From positions 124,001-188,000 of the forward strand of contig NZ_MBUA01000001.1 in assembly GCF_014332695.1 (NCBI RefSeq): a stretch of 64,000 nt of DNA, in the 5' to 3' direction. Each line of letters begins with the position of its first letter. Position 1 is the stretch's first letter. The stretch is from Flavihumibacter stibioxidans (GTDB taxonomy: Bacteria; Bacteroidota; Bacteroidia; Chitinophagales; Chitinophagaceae). The position numbers and the translations under genes were made by a program. Positions 35,605 to 46,146 of the stretch are shown here, piece after piece. The notes under the pieces were generated by a model. The model was not told where the DNA came from. It did not search any database and worked only from the letters and a program-made list of their open reading frames with translations.

Positions 35605-38369
35605 CAGTTGGTTCCGGGTTGTTTATTAAAATTCCAGTTAAAGCTCAGCAACCAGTAACGACGCAATGTCTGGTAAGTATTTTCGGTAATAAAATTGCTC
35701 GAAGCATTCCGCTGGAAGCCGATGTTCTGGTTCAGGATATCATTCATGCTGAACCGGATTTCACCGGCATTGTTCTTCCAGAATTTTTTTCCAAGGTGGG
35801 CATTCCACAACCATACATTCCTGTTTGCTCCGAATACATCGGTTTTCTGCCGCCAGGAATAACTCAGGTTCGACTGGATTTCCATTTTCCACGGAAGGTC
35901 CACCGTGCCATTTAACTCCGTGGTAGTTGTCCAGTATTTGGTTACCACATCAGGTCGGATAGACGACCTGCTCTGGGTAAAACTGGGCCCGAAATCCGCA
36001 CTAAAACGGTATTTTTTTTCTTTTTCATGGGAAATACTAAAATTGGTCCCTATGTTAAAATACTTATTGGTATTCCTGATACCATTGACCAGGTTATTGT
36101 TTTTACCCCCATTATAATACAGGTTGGCGTTCATGTTGACTTTTGCTTTTTTAAATTCCTTCCAGTACCCGGTATATGCATAATAATTCAGGTTCCCATT
36201 CATATTTACAAACTGTGTTAGCCTGCGGCCCACACTATCCACAAAGCTCCCAGAACTGATGGCATTGTCTACAAAATTTCCGCCGCCGTTGATGTAAATG
36301 TTCCTTCCGCTGAGCACTTTATAATCACTTGCGAAGAAGTTGAAATTATGCCGGAACTCCTGTTTCAGATCAGGATTTCCGATCTGGATGTTCAGCGGAT
36401 CGGCATTCTCCCTTACCGGCTGGATCTGCTGCAATGCTGGTTGCCTGGTGCTTCCATTGTAACTGAAATTCAGGTTACGCTGGGCCCCCAGTTTAAACCG
36501 GATATTGGCCCTGGGAAAGAAATTGACGAAATTATAGGAATAGGCCGTATCTGCCCGCAGGTCTTTCTGGCGGAAATCGGCACTTGAAATATTGGAGCCA
36601 AAAGATGCCGTAATAACCGGGCCATTGAACCTGAAATTCATTCCGCCACTATGGGTATTGAAATTAAAGGCATAATCACTGCTGAAGAGGCTGTCCAGTT
36701 CACTGTACTTCCCATCCTCCGCTTTATTAAAGGAACTTCTGAGGGCCTTGCTGTTATTGACACGATAGCCATAATTGGTTTCCAGGAACCATTTTTTCGA
36801 CAAAGGCTCTGTGTAGGATATCTTCCCGCCCAGTATATTGCTTTGTGAATAATTCATCTTTTTCTGGTCAACTGTATCAATACTGAAATTCTCGCCTTTA
36901 CTGTTAAAGAAACTATTGATGGAAAGGAGGGCTCCATCCCTGTCTTCCGAATTGTACTGCTGTTCAAAAGTTACACTCAGTGTGCGGCCTTTTTTCTTAA
37001 ACCTCTGCCGCCATATAGCGTTTGTTTTCCATTGTTCGCGCTGCCCGATGGACGACAGATCCCTTATCTGGGCATTCACAGGATTTTGGTCTTCCGACAG
37101 GGATGAGGACCGGAATGATGATTCATTGGCAGCGTCTGTCAGGCTTCCATTTACCGATACCTTTACACTCGACATGGAATCCAGCTTCAGGTCATAAAAC
37201 CCACTCAGCTGGTTACGCTGGTTCTGCGTAAAAGTCCTGCGGAACTGATTGGTATAATAAAGTGTATCGGGCAGGATATACTGGCTGATGGTGCTGCCCT
37301 CATTTTCGATATTCTGTTTATAAAACTGGTAATTGGAGTTAAGATGCTTTTTATCGCCATCCCATTTGTTTGAATAATGTCCGCCTGCGGTCCAGGCCCT
37401 CGGCAAGCCCTCGCCATTGAAACGACCACCCCAGGTATTAAATTCATCCGATTCGGAGTAAGAATAAAAATAACCCTCCTCTTCGTTGAACTCCATATTA
37501 TCACCCCCGCCGAATTTCTGGTTATCCTGCCAGTTCAGACCGGCTTTACCAGTGTTCGACATGGTACCATAGACAGCCATTTTTCGTTTGCCTTTGAACA
37601 GGTTCACCATAGCTTCATTCTCATAATACCTTGGCAATCCACCGGCCAGTTTCACCCTGCCAAAAGCCCCCTTTTTCTTATCTTCCTTCAGTGTCAGGTT
37701 GATCGTTTTCATCTTCTCACCATCATCAATACCCGTAAATGCGGCCTGCTCGCTTTTTTTATCAAATACCTGTACTTTCTCCACTGCGTCAGCCCGCAGG
37801 TTCTGGGTCACCACCGCAGGATCATCACTGAAGAACTCTTCCCCATCCACCAGTATCTTCTGAACAGTTTCGCCCTGTGCTGTGATCTGGCCGTTCTTAT
37901 CCACCTGCAAGCCTGGCAGTTTCTTCAGCAGGGCTTCTACGTTGGCTCCCTCGCGAACGGCGAAACTATCCGCCCTGAATTCCAGGGTATCGCCCTTTAC
38001 CCTGATTGCGCCGATCTTCTGGGAAACAATCACCTCCTCCAGCAATACCGACTTTTTAATCAGGTTGATTTTCCCAAGGTCCAGGAAATCGGATTCAGGT
38101 TTTACCACATCCATGAAATCCGCAAACTTCGGATAGGTGACCAGCAATATATAGGGAGTACCGGGAGCAGATGAAATTTTGAATTTTCCGGCTTCATCCG
38201 TTCGGGTATGTTTCAATAAAACGGAGTCTTTCGACAGAAGTGCCACCACCGCATTGACCAGTGGTTTTTTCTCAGAAGTGTCTGCCACCATTCCGCTGAT
38301 TTCGGAATGCTGGGCAAAAAGGTTGCCTGCCAGTAGCAGGCACGGGATAAGGTTCAGTAACTTTCTCAT
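35604..38369 (-). CDS. TonB-receptor-like outer-membrane beta-barrel protein
   Basis: The protein has 921 residues. A signal peptide is followed by a carboxypeptidase regulatory-like domain (about 22-110), a plug-like domain with VEALLKKLPGLQVDKNGQI and KILVDGEEFFSDDPAV, and a C-terminal barrel of about 650 residues ending in an aromatic strand, WLLSFNWNFNKQPGTN. It belongs to the outer membrane beta-barrel family 3 group. The ligand is unknown. It is the first gene of a pair with the GLPGLI protein. Confidence 0.9.
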   Translation of the reverse strand: MRKLLNLIPCLLLAGNLFAQHSEISGMVADTSEKKPLVNAVVALLSKDSVLLKHTRTDEAGKFKISSAPGTPYILLVTYPKFADFMDVVKPESDFLDLGKINLIKKSVLLEEVIVSQKIGAIRVKGDTLEFRADSFAVREGANVEALLKKLPGLQVDKNGQITAQGETVQKILVDGEEFFSDDPAVVTQNLRADAVEKVQVFDKKSEQAAFTGIDDGEKMKTINLTLKEDKKKGAFGRVKLAGGLPRYYENEAMVNLFKGKRKMAVYGTMSNTGKAGLNWQDNQKFGGGDNMEFNEEEGYFYSYSESDEFNTWGGRFNGEGLPRAWTAGGHYSNKWDGDKKHLNSNYQFYKQNIENEGSTISQYILPDTLYYTNQFRRTFTQNQRNQLSGFYDLKLDSMSSVKVSVNGSLTDAANESSFRSSSLSEDQNPVNAQIRDLSSIGQREQWKTNAIWRQRFKKKGRTLSVTFEQQYNSEDRDGALLSINSFFNSKGENFSIDTVDQKKMNYSQSNILGGKISYTEPLSKKWFLETNYGYRVNNSKALRSSFNKAEDGKYSELDSLFSSDYAFNFNTHSGGMNFRFNGPVITASFGSNISSADFRQKDLRADTAYSYNFVNFFPRANIRFKLGAQRNLNFSYNGSTRQPALQQIQPVRENADPLNIQIGNPDLKQEFRHNFNFFASDYKVLSGRNIYINGGGNFVDNAISSGSFVDSVGRRLTQFVNMNGNLNYYAYTGYWKEFKKAKVNMNANLYYNGGKNNNLVNGIRNTNKYFNIGTNFSISHEKEKKYRFSADFGPSFTQSRSSIRPDVVTKYWTTTTELNGTVDLPWKMEIQSNLSYSWRQKTDVFGANRNVWLWNAHLGKKFWKNNAGEIRFSMNDILNQNIGFQRNASSNFITENTYQTLRRYWLLSFNWNFNKQPGTN

Positions 38370-38512
38370 AAACGGTTAGATGCGAAAAACCAAAAATTGT
38401 ACATTAATCCCTAATTGAAAAACAAAGGACCTATAATTTAACGTTAAAGCCTGACTAAACGAAATCCCGGACAAACCCGGAATTACCTTAATTTTAAGCT
38501 AACTGCAAGCTT

Positions 38513-40468
38513 ATGTCTACACCTGTTACTTCCCGTTACGAACAAGATAACTTTATAGACTCCACCAAAAAGGTGTGGAACTTCTCCATACTAACGGAAG
38601 AGGATATACGCAATTTTCAAAATGGCACGCATTACACACTATACGAAAAATTCGGTTCGCATCCCTTAAAGGTACTTGATAAATGGGGAATATATTTCGC
38701 CGTCTGGGCACCCAATGCCACCAGCGTTTCGGTGAAGGGCAATTTCAACGACTGGAAAAACAACGAATTCGAACTGTATCCCCGCTGGGACAAAAGCGGT
38801 ATTTGGGAAGGGTTTATTCCCGGACTGGGTTTGGGTGAAGTATACAAATACCGGATAAAAGGCTTCCAGGGAATAGAAACTGACAAAGGTGACCCGTTTG
38901 CCAATTTCTGGGAGAAAAGGCCCCTGACCGCATCCATCACCTGGGACCTTCAATACGACTGGAAAGACCTGGACTGGATGAATATCCGTAAAAAACACAA
39001 TGCGCTGAATGCGCCATGGAGCGTGTATGAAGTTCACCTTGCCAGCTGGATGCGTCCCGATAAAAACGACGAGGAAACCTATAATACCTACGAACAGATT
39101 ACCCACCGGCTGGTGCCCTATGTAAAGGAGATGGGGTTCACACATGTGGAGTTCATGCCAGTTATGGAACACCCCTTTGACGGCAGCTGGGGTTACCAGG
39201 GCACGGGGTATTTTGCACCCACATCAAGATTCGGGTCGCCCCAGGAATTCAAGGCCATGATCGATGCCTTTCATAATGAAGGTATCGGGGTTATCCTCGA
39301 TTGGGTTCCATCCCATTTCCCTTATGACTCTCACGGACTGTTCATGTTCGATGGCACACATACCTACGAATATGCGGATATGCGTAAGGGTTATCATCCC
39401 GACTGGAACTCCTATATATTCAATTACAAACGGGGAGAAGTGAAGTCCTTCCTGATCAGCAGCGCCCGATTCTGGTTCGACCATTTCCATATTGACGGTA
39501 TCAGGGTGGACGCCGTTTCATCCATGCTCAAACTGAATTATTCGCGCAACGAAGGACAGTGGGAACCAAATGAATTCGGGGGGGATGGCAATCTGGAAGC
39601 AATTGCTTTTATCAAGGATCTTAATGAAACCATTTTCCGCGATTTCCCCGATGTGCAGACCATCGCGGAAGAAGCTACCGACTGGCCGGGTGTATCCAAA
39701 CCAACTTTTGAAGGCGGGCTCGGTTTCGGCATGAAATGGATGATGGGCTGGATGCACGATACCCTCCGCTATTTCAAGCAGGACCCGATCTACCGCCAGT
39801 TCAATCAGGATTCCTTCACCTTCAGCATGATGTATTATAATGATGAAAACTTCATGCTGCCACTCAGCCATGATGAAGTGGTACACGGTAAGAGCCCGAT
39901 GATCTATAAGATGCCCGGGGATGAGTGGCAGAAATTTGCCAACCTGCGCCTGTTGTACTCCTATATGTTTACACATCCGGGGGGGAAGCTCCTTTTTATG
40001 GGCGATGAATTTGGCACAACAGTTGAATGGAACTATAAAAGCGAACTGCCCTGGGAGCTGATGCAATATGAAAGCCACCTCGGAATGAAAACCTGCGTGG
40101 CGGACCTCTGCAGGCTGCTGAAAGAAGAGCCTGCCATGTACGAACGCCAGTTTGAGCCCGGCGGCTTTGAATGGGTGGACCTGAATCACCGGGCTGAATC
40201 TGTTATGGTGTTCAGGAGAAAAGGATTACTCCCGGAAGACGATCTGCTGGTGGTGCTGAACATGACCCCCGAAGTGCGGCGCGACTGGAAAATAACCACC
40301 TATGGAAAAGAAGTCTGGAAAGAGATATTCAACAGCAACGAAGCAAAATACTGGGGAACGGGCGATGTTTTCAACCCCGCACCTGAAGTAAAAGAGGTGG
40401 ATAAAATTAACAGGCTCTTCGAAATAAACCTGCACCTCCCTCCGTTAGGAGCAATTGTGTTAAAGTAA
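38513..40468 (+). CDS. glgB: 1,4-alpha-glucan branching enzyme
   Basis: The protein has 651 residues. A CBM48 domain (about 50-150; YFAVWAPNATSVSVKGNFND) precedes the GH13 barrel: region I DWVPSHFPYDSHGL, region II GIRVDAVSSMLKL with the nucleophile Asp, region III IAEEATDWP with the acid Glu, and region IV LSHDEVVHGK. It adds alpha-1,6 branches to glycogen. It lies away from glgA-glgC but within the same block, and the next gene starts 6 nt later. Confidence 0.95.
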   Translation: MSTPVTSRYEQDNFIDSTKKVWNFSILTEEDIRNFQNGTHYTLYEKFGSHPLKVLDKWGIYFAVWAPNATSVSVKGNFNDWKNNEFELYPRWDKSGIWEGFIPGLGLGEVYKYRIKGFQGIETDKGDPFANFWEKRPLTASITWDLQYDWKDLDWMNIRKKHNALNAPWSVYEVHLASWMRPDKNDEETYNTYEQITHRLVPYVKEMGFTHVEFMPVMEHPFDGSWGYQGTGYFAPTSRFGSPQEFKAMIDAFHNEGIGVILDWVPSHFPYDSHGLFMFDGTHTYEYADMRKGYHPDWNSYIFNYKRGEVKSFLISSARFWFDHFHIDGIRVDAVSSMLKLNYSRNEGQWEPNEFGGDGNLEAIAFIKDLNETIFRDFPDVQTIAEEATDWPGVSKPTFEGGLGFGMKWMMGWMHDTLRYFKQDPIYRQFNQDSFTFSMMYYNDENFMLPLSHDEVVHGKSPMIYKMPGDEWQKFANLRLLYSYMFTHPGGKLLFMGDEFGTTVEWNYKSELPWELMQYESHLGMKTCVADLCRLLKEEPAMYERQFEPGGFEWVDLNHRAESVMVFRRKGLLPEDDLLVVLNMTPEVRRDWKITTYGKEVWKEIFNSNEAKYWGTGDVFNPAPEVKEVDKINRLFEINLHLPPLGAIVLK

Positions 40469-40474
40469 TTACTT

Positions 40475-41500
40475 ATGAAGCAGCTGATTCTGACCGTGAT
40501 ATTGAGTATGAGTATATTGATGGGGTTCGGGCAATCAGACAGTTTGTCTTATTACCTGCACAAAGGCGAAGAAGCGGCTTCGGGCCGGCAAATGCAGCCG
40601 GCTTACCAGTATTATAAACATGCTGTTGCCATCGATGCTTCCAACACTGAAGCCCTGAAAGGCCTGGCGGATGCTGCTTACGAAACCAGGTCCTATATCG
40701 TGGCAAGGGAAACCTATAAAAAATTCCACGAACTACAACCCAAAGATACTTTTACCATCAGCCGGCTGGCTGAACTGAATTTCAATACCCGCCAGTGGCA
40801 GGATGCCATAGATATGGCCCGGAAAGCAAAAATGCTGGGCTTTGGTGAACGCTTCGACTGGCTGATCGCCAGGTCATTCTTCCAGATGGAACAATATGGC
40901 AGTGCGGTTGAATACATCGAAAGGGCCTGGAAACGGGATAGTTCTGATGCCCAGATGCCTTTTGTGGCTGCCAGGGCTTTTATTGAACTGAGCAATTACC
41001 GCCGCGCAGCTGGTTGTTATGAGCAGGCCCTGCGGCTGGATCCCAACAATGTACAGTGGATGTACGAAGCAGCCATGACCTGGTCTGCCATCCCCGATGA
41101 TGCAAGGGCCATCCCGTGGTTTGAAAAAGCCATAGCTGCCAACCATCCGAGGACAATTGATTTCCTGACCAATATGGCGAACTCCTATTTCGGCAATAAC
41201 CAATTTGAAAAAGGATTGCCACTGGTGGAGGAATTATTGCAGCAAAACCCGCAGGACCTGGAACTGCTATACCTTGCAGGGGAAGGCTACCTGCGCGCCG
41301 GCAGGCACCAGCAGGCCATCGATAGCTGGGATAAAATGCTGGCCATCGACAAAAACCAGGCCCGTGCTGTGTATATGATCGGTATTGCCTATATCAAAAA
41401 AGGCGATGACAAAAAAGGGCAGGCCCTTTGCGAGAAAGCCATCACCATGGATCCAGCCCTTTCCCGCCTCCGCGACAAACGTTCCAGCTTCGGTCTCTGA
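40475..41500 (+). CDS. TPR-repeat secreted protein
   Basis: The protein has 341 residues. A signal peptide (MKQLILTVILSMSILMGFGQ) is followed by tandem tetratricopeptide repeats along the whole mature part, for example ALKGLADAAYETRSYIVARE and ELLYLAGEGYLRAGRHQQAI. It is probably a periplasmic scaffold. It is 6 nt behind glgB and probably co-transcribed, though no functional link is evident. Confidence 0.85.
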   Translation: MKQLILTVILSMSILMGFGQSDSLSYYLHKGEEAASGRQMQPAYQYYKHAVAIDASNTEALKGLADAAYETRSYIVARETYKKFHELQPKDTFTISRLAELNFNTRQWQDAIDMARKAKMLGFGERFDWLIARSFFQMEQYGSAVEYIERAWKRDSSDAQMPFVAARAFIELSNYRRAAGCYEQALRLDPNNVQWMYEAAMTWSAIPDDARAIPWFEKAIAANHPRTIDFLTNMANSYFGNNQFEKGLPLVEELLQQNPQDLELLYLAGEGYLRAGRHQQAIDSWDKMLAIDKNQARAVYMIGIAYIKKGDDKKGQALCEKAITMDPALSRLRDKRSSFGL

Positions 41501-41526
41501 TCGGCCAGCATGCTGCCATCCCGGCA

Positions 41527-43329
41527 CTACATCTTCTCCGGTACCCTGATGCCCAGCAATTTCATGCCGGACTCAATGACATTGGCCGTCATAACAGAAA
41601 TGCGTAAACGCAATTGTTTTTTACAGTCTGATTCTGCACGGCTGACAGAATGTTCGGTATAAAAGGAGTTAAAGCTTTTGGCGAGATGATACACATAATT
41701 GGCCACAGCAGATGGATTGTGCTCCTCTGCAGCCTGTTCAATCACAACAGGGAATTGCTCCAGGCTGACCAGAAGGGCTCTTTCCAGTGGCAGGAGGGGA
41801 GAATCCTTGCAGCTTCCGTCCAGCAGGTCTGTCTCCCTGATGCCATCCGCCTGCTCCCCTTTCCTTAAAATAGATTTGATCCTCGCATAGGTGTACTGAA
41901 TAAACGGACCGGTATATCCATGTATATCGATGGACTCTTCGGGATTGAAGATCATCTTCTTTTTGGGGTCAACCCGCAGCAGGTAAAACTTCAGCGCACC
42001 GAGACCAATAGTATTATACAATTCAACCAGTTCATGTTCATTGAAGTCCTGCACTTTTCCGAGTTCCTTCGTATGCTGTTCGGAGATGCTGATCATTTCT
42101 GCAACCAGGTCATCCGCATCCACCACAGTGCCTTCGCGGCTTTTCATCTTGCCGGTAGGCAGTTCCACCATTCCATAGGATAAATGGAAGATGCCTTCCG
42201 CTGTTGGCAGTCCAAGCTTTTCAGCAATCAGCTTCAGCACTTTGAAATGGTAATTCTGTTCATCACCTACTACATAAATACTCTTATCAATTCCAAACTG
42301 TTCATATTTCTGTTGAGCCAGCCCGATGTCCTGGGTCATATATACGGATGTGCCATCCCTGCGCTGTACCAGTTTTTCGTCGAGACCATCGGCGGTAAGG
42401 TCAATCCATACGCTGCCGTCTTCCTTCTGAAAAAACACGCCCTTGGCCAAGCCTTCCTGTACAGTCTTTTTACCCAGCAGGTAGGTATCGCTTTCATAAT
42501 AAGTGATATCGAAATCACTGCCAATTTTCTTATAAGTAGTATCAAAACCTTCGTAAACCCATTTGTTCATTCGTTTCCACAGGTTGATCGTTTCAGGATC
42601 TCCTGCCTCCCAGTCAACCAGCATCTGCTGGGCGGCCTTCAGGATAGGCGCTTCCTTCTCGGCAATTTCCTTTGAAACGCCATTGGCCATGAGCCCCTGC
42701 ACTTCGGCTTTGAAGGCGTCGTTGAATTTCACATAATATTCACCCACGAAATGATCTCCTTTCTGGTGTGCACTGTCCGGGGTGGCTCCATTGGCGAAAA
42801 TTTGCCAGGCTATCATGCTCTTGCAGATATGGATGCCCCGGTCGTTTACAATACAGCTTTTGATTACCTCATAACCACTGGCTTTGAGTATCTCCGCAAT
42901 GCTCCAGCCAAGGAAATTATTCCTCAGATGCCCCAGGTGCAGGGGTTTGTTGGTGTTGGGGGAGGAGTATTCCACCATCACTTTTTGGCCATTGGCAGCA
43001 GCCCTGCCGAATTCATCATTGTTGAAATGTTCCTGTAACAGGCTGATCCAGTACTGGTCAGACACTGTCAGGTTCAGAAATCCCTTGATTACATTATAAG
43101 CCGTGAAAAATCCACCGGAATTAGCCACCAGGTGGTCGCCGAGGGTTTTGCCAAGTGCTTCGGGTGACTGTTTCAGGGGTTTGGTCAGGCCGAATAAAAC
43201 CACCGTATAATCGCCTTCGAACTCGGGCTTTGTCTGGTTGATCTGGAAAGAACCCGGTTCCGGTACCGCAGGGAATAGCTCCTGTATTGCTGTTGTAACA
43301 ATTGATTGTATCTGTTGTGTAATAGCCAT
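41527..43329 (-). CDS. argS: Arginyl-tRNA synthetase
   Basis: The protein has 600 residues. The N-terminal additional domain is followed by the HIGH motif as NKPLHLGHLRNNFLG, the LPTGKMKSREGTVV segment in place of KMSKS, and the C-terminal DALR anticodon-binding domain, with AVANYVYHLAKSFNSFYTE. The size and lack of a canonical KMSKS are normal for this enzyme. It charges tRNA-Arg. It is convergent with the TPR gene. Confidence 0.96.
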   Translation of the reverse strand: MAITQQIQSIVTTAIQELFPAVPEPGSFQINQTKPEFEGDYTVVLFGLTKPLKQSPEALGKTLGDHLVANSGGFFTAYNVIKGFLNLTVSDQYWISLLQEHFNNDEFGRAAANGQKVMVEYSSPNTNKPLHLGHLRNNFLGWSIAEILKASGYEVIKSCIVNDRGIHICKSMIAWQIFANGATPDSAHQKGDHFVGEYYVKFNDAFKAEVQGLMANGVSKEIAEKEAPILKAAQQMLVDWEAGDPETINLWKRMNKWVYEGFDTTYKKIGSDFDITYYESDTYLLGKKTVQEGLAKGVFFQKEDGSVWIDLTADGLDEKLVQRRDGTSVYMTQDIGLAQQKYEQFGIDKSIYVVGDEQNYHFKVLKLIAEKLGLPTAEGIFHLSYGMVELPTGKMKSREGTVVDADDLVAEMISISEQHTKELGKVQDFNEHELVELYNTIGLGALKFYLLRVDPKKKMIFNPEESIDIHGYTGPFIQYTYARIKSILRKGEQADGIRETDLLDGSCKDSPLLPLERALLVSLEQFPVVIEQAAEEHNPSAVANYVYHLAKSFNSFYTEHSVSRAESDCKKQLRLRISVMTANVIESGMKLLGIRVPEKM

Positions 43330-43443
43330 AGCAGCAAAAATAGCAAGTTTGAGCTTTGTGGGGATTAGTTTATCGCTGGTTTTATCGACGCTTTAACCAC
43401 AATCCACCTGCCAAAAACCGCAAAGGACCTTATATTTGTGCCC

Positions 43444-43947
43444 ATGTTCAACTGGTTAGTAGCCACCATAACATCTGTCATCGACTTTTTTTACCCGCCA
43501 TTCAGGCGGTTTATTCCGTTGCAAACCTTCAGGTATATTGCCTGTGGCGGCGGCAATACCGCCCTGGATATTTTTATTTATTTTATATCCTACAATTTCA
43601 TCCTCGACAAACAGGTGCTGCACCTGGGAAGCATCATGGGCCACACTCTTGCCATCAGCCCACATATCATGGCTTTCGTGATGTCTTTTGTGATCACATT
43701 TCCGCTGGGATTTTTCCTGAACCGGAACATAGTTTTCCATGACTCTGACCTTCGGGGAAGGGTCCAGCTCTTCCGTTATATGTTACTGGTAGCAGCCTGC
43801 CTTCTGCTTAATTACGTGTTCATCAAACTTTTCGTGGAACAATTTTCCATTTACCCGACCGTGGCCAAGATTCTGACTACGGTAATTGTGGTAGCCTTCA
43901 GTTACCTTACCCAGCGCAATTTCACTTTTAAGAAATCCGCCGCCTGA
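43444..43947 (+). CDS. GtrA-family membrane protein
   Basis: The protein has 167 residues from the ATG at 43444; a GTG at 43438 is an alternative and AAAGGA lies at 43422-43427. Four hydrophobic helices are visible, beginning with FRYIACGGGNTALDIFIYFI and ending VAKILTTVIVVAFSYLTQRN. The GtrA fold is associated with polysaccharide and lipid-linked sugar flipping. It is divergent from argS and is followed by a family B palindrome before dnaK. Confidence 0.85.
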   Translation: MFNWLVATITSVIDFFYPPFRRFIPLQTFRYIACGGGNTALDIFIYFISYNFILDKQVLHLGSIMGHTLAISPHIMAFVMSFVITFPLGFFLNRNIVFHDSDLRGRVQLFRYMLLVAACLLLNYVFIKLFVEQFSIYPTVAKILTTVIVVAFSYLTQRNFTFKKSAA

Positions 43948-43972
43948 ACAGGCATTTTGTCCAGATTTTAAC

Positions 43973-43999
43973 CACCCGTCGGGTGGCACCCGACGGGTG
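43973..43999. repeat. Palindrome, family B copy 2
   Basis: Arms CACCCGTCGGGT / ACCCGACGGGTG around GGC, 27 nt. It lies 25 nt after the GtrA stop and 127 nt before dnaK. Confidence 0.9.
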
Positions 44000-44009
44000 A
44001 AAGGGAAAT

Positions 44010-44091
44010 TTGGCAGTCTGCCTGTTCAAAAACTGCCAATTCTGCCATTTTTGCACCCATCCTGCCCATTGGCATATTGATTGACAATCAA
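44010..44091 (+). promoter_or_regulatory. dnaK upstream region with two dyads
   Basis: Dyad 1 is TTGGCAGT (44010-44017) with ACTGCCAA (44032-44039). Dyad 2 is TTGATTG-A-CAATCAA at 44077-44091, ending 35 nt before the dnaK ATG. Neither is the CIRCE element bound by HrcA. They are candidate heat-shock or regulator sites. No strong TAnnTTTG box is apparent. Confidence 0.4.
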
Positions 44092-44126
44092 AAGAGTAAA
44101 TCATTCGTAAAGAGAAAATCAATCAT

Positions 44127-46022
44127 ATGGGAAAGATTATTGGAATTGACCTGGGAACTACCAACAGTTGCGTTTCGGTTATGGAGGGCAATGAACCCGT
44201 TGTAATTGCAAATGACGAAGGCCGCAGAACCACACCTTCGGTGGTAGCTTTCCTGAAAAATGGAGAACGTAAAGTTGGTGATCCTGCCAAACGCCAGGCC
44301 ATCACCAATCCTCAGAACACCATCACGTCCGTAAAACGTTTTATGGGACGCCGCTTCGACGAAGTAACAGAAGAGATCAGCCACTGGAGCTACAAGGTTG
44401 CCAGGGGTGATAACAATACCGTTCGGATCGACATTGATGGACGTCTTTATACCCCGCAGGAAATCAGCGCCATGGTCCTGCAGAAAATGAAAAAGACGGC
44501 GGAAGATTACCTGGGACAGGAAGTGACCGAAGCGGTGATTACTGTTCCGGCCTATTTTAACGATGCCCAGCGCCAGGCAACCAAGGAAGCCGGCGAGATT
44601 GCCGGTCTGAATGTTCGCCGGATTGTGAACGAGCCGACTGCTGCCGCTCTGGCATATGGTCTTGATAAAAAGGGTAAGGACCAGAAGATCGCCGTATTCG
44701 ATCTGGGTGGTGGTACATTCGATATATCTATCCTGGAACTGGGTGATGGCGTATTCGAAGTGAAATCAACGAACGGTGATACCCACCTGGGCGGTGATGA
44801 CTTCGATAAAGTGATCATGGACTGGCTGGCCGATGAATTCAAAAATGACGAGAACGTAGACCTGCGCAAGGACCCAATGGCCCTGCAGCGACTGAAAGAA
44901 GCGTCTGAAAAAGCAAAAGTAGAACTGTCGTCTTCTTCTGAAACAGAAATCAACCTGCCTTATATTACAGCTGTTGACGGAGTGCCCAAGCACCTGGTGA
45001 AAAAACTGACCCGCGCACGGTTTGAACAACTGGCCGACAACCTTTTCGCCCGCTGTCTGAAACCCTGTGAGCAGGCCCTGAAAGATGCCGGCATGAGTAC
45101 CTCCCAGATCGATGAAGTGATCCTGGTAGGTGGTTCCACCCGTATCCCTAAAGTGCAGGAAATTGTAGAGAAATTCTTTGGCAAGAAACCCAATAAAGGC
45201 GTGAACCCCGATGAGGTAGTGGCAGTTGGTGCCGGTATCCAGGGGGCCGTTCTGACCGGTGAAGTGAAGGATGTACTCCTGCTTGACGTTACTCCGCTGA
45301 GCCTTGGTATTGAAACAATGGGAGGTGTAATGACCCGGCTGATCGAGTCCAACACTACCATTCCTTCCAAGAAATCAGAGGTATTCTCTACTGCCAGCGA
45401 TAACCAGCCTGGTGTTCAGATTCATGTTTTGCAGGGTGAACGCCCAATGGCCTCCCAGAACAAGAGCCTGGGTATGTTCAACCTCGATGGTATTCCGCCT
45501 GCACCACGCGGCGTTCCGCAGATCGAAGTAATCTTCGATATCGATGCCAATGGTATCCTGCATGTAACGGCCAAGGACAAGGGAACCGGCAAAGAACAGA
45601 AGATTCGCATCGAAGCAGGTTCCGGACTGACAAAAGACGAAATCGAAAAAATGAAGGCCGAGGCTAAGGCCAACGAGGCTACCGATAAGGAAGCCCGCGA
45701 AAAGGTGGAGAAGATCAACCAGGCCGACAGCCTCATCTTCCAGACAGAAAAACAACTGAAAGAATTCGGCGATAAGATCCCGGCAGACAAGAAAGCCCCG
45801 ATCGAAACTGCCCTCGGACAATTGAAAGAAGCTCATAAAAGCCAGGATATTGCAGCGATCGATGCTGCTATGGAAAGCATGAACACAGCCTGGACTGCAG
45901 CTTCCGAAGAAATATACAAAGCCCAGCAGGCCGGTGGTGCCCAACCCGGTGCAGAAGCAGCCGCCGGTGCACAGGCAGGCAGCGAGAATGTTACCGACGC
46001 TGAGTTTGAAGAAGTGAAATAG
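44127..46022 (+). CDS. dnaK: Chaperone DnaK (Hsp70)
   Basis: The protein has 631 residues. The N-terminal ATPase begins [20 protein letters not shown], with the further signatures [16 protein letters not shown] and [14 protein letters not shown]. The substrate-binding domain has [19 protein letters not shown]. The tail ends in an acidic [11 protein letters not shown] after an Ala/Gly-rich stretch, as in most bacterial DnaK proteins. It folds and rescues proteins with DnaJ and GrpE, neither of which is seen in the window. A hairpin terminator follows. Confidence 0.98.
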   Translation: MGKIIGIDLGTTNSCVSVMEGNEPVVIANDEGRRTTPSVVAFLKNGERKVGDPAKRQAITNPQNTITSVKRFMGRRFDEVTEEISHWSYKVARGDNNTVRIDIDGRLYTPQEISAMVLQKMKKTAEDYLGQEVTEAVITVPAYFNDAQRQATKEAGEIAGLNVRRIVNEPTAAALAYGLDKKGKDQKIAVFDLGGGTFDISILELGDGVFEVKSTNGDTHLGGDDFDKVIMDWLADEFKNDENVDLRKDPMALQRLKEASEKAKVELSSSSETEINLPYITAVDGVPKHLVKKLTRARFEQLADNLFARCLKPCEQALKDAGMSTSQIDEVILVGGSTRIPKVQEIVEKFFGKKPNKGVNPDEVVAVGAGIQGAVLTGEVKDVLLLDVTPLSLGIETMGGVMTRLIESNTTIPSKKSEVFSTASDNQPGVQIHVLQGERPMASQNKSLGMFNLDGIPPAPRGVPQIEVIFDIDANGILHVTAKDKGTGKEQKIRIEAGSGLTKDEIEKMKAEAKANEATDKEAREKVEKINQADSLIFQTEKQLKEFGDKIPADKKAPIETALGQLKEAHKSQDIAAIDAAMESMNTAWTAASEEIYKAQQAGGAQPGAEAAAGAQAGSENVTDAEFEEVK

Positions 46023-46043
46023 ATGGCTGAGGCAGAATATGTG

Positions 46044-46116
46044 ATTGCTGATTGAGGGCCTTTGATGAAAGATTTTAAAAATCTTAAATCAACAGCCCTT
46101 AATCAGCAATTTTTTT
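46044..46116 (+). terminator. Terminator of dnaK
   Basis: The stem at 46044-46059 (ATTGCTGATTGAGGGC) pairs with 46095-46110 with one G-U pair, a partly paired interior, and is followed by TTTTTT at 46111-46116. It starts 22 nt after the dnaK stop. Confidence 0.88.
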
Positions 46117-46146
46117 CCCTATTTTCGCCACAAATTTTTTGATTCC

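Noticed and set aside
37377-38174. A 265-codon open frame on the plus strand
   Set aside because: It is antisense to the plug region of the outer-membrane barrel gene and has no recognisable domain or leader.
39518-40189. A 223-codon open frame on the minus strand
   Set aside because: It is antisense to the catalytic domain of glgB; a shadow of codon bias.
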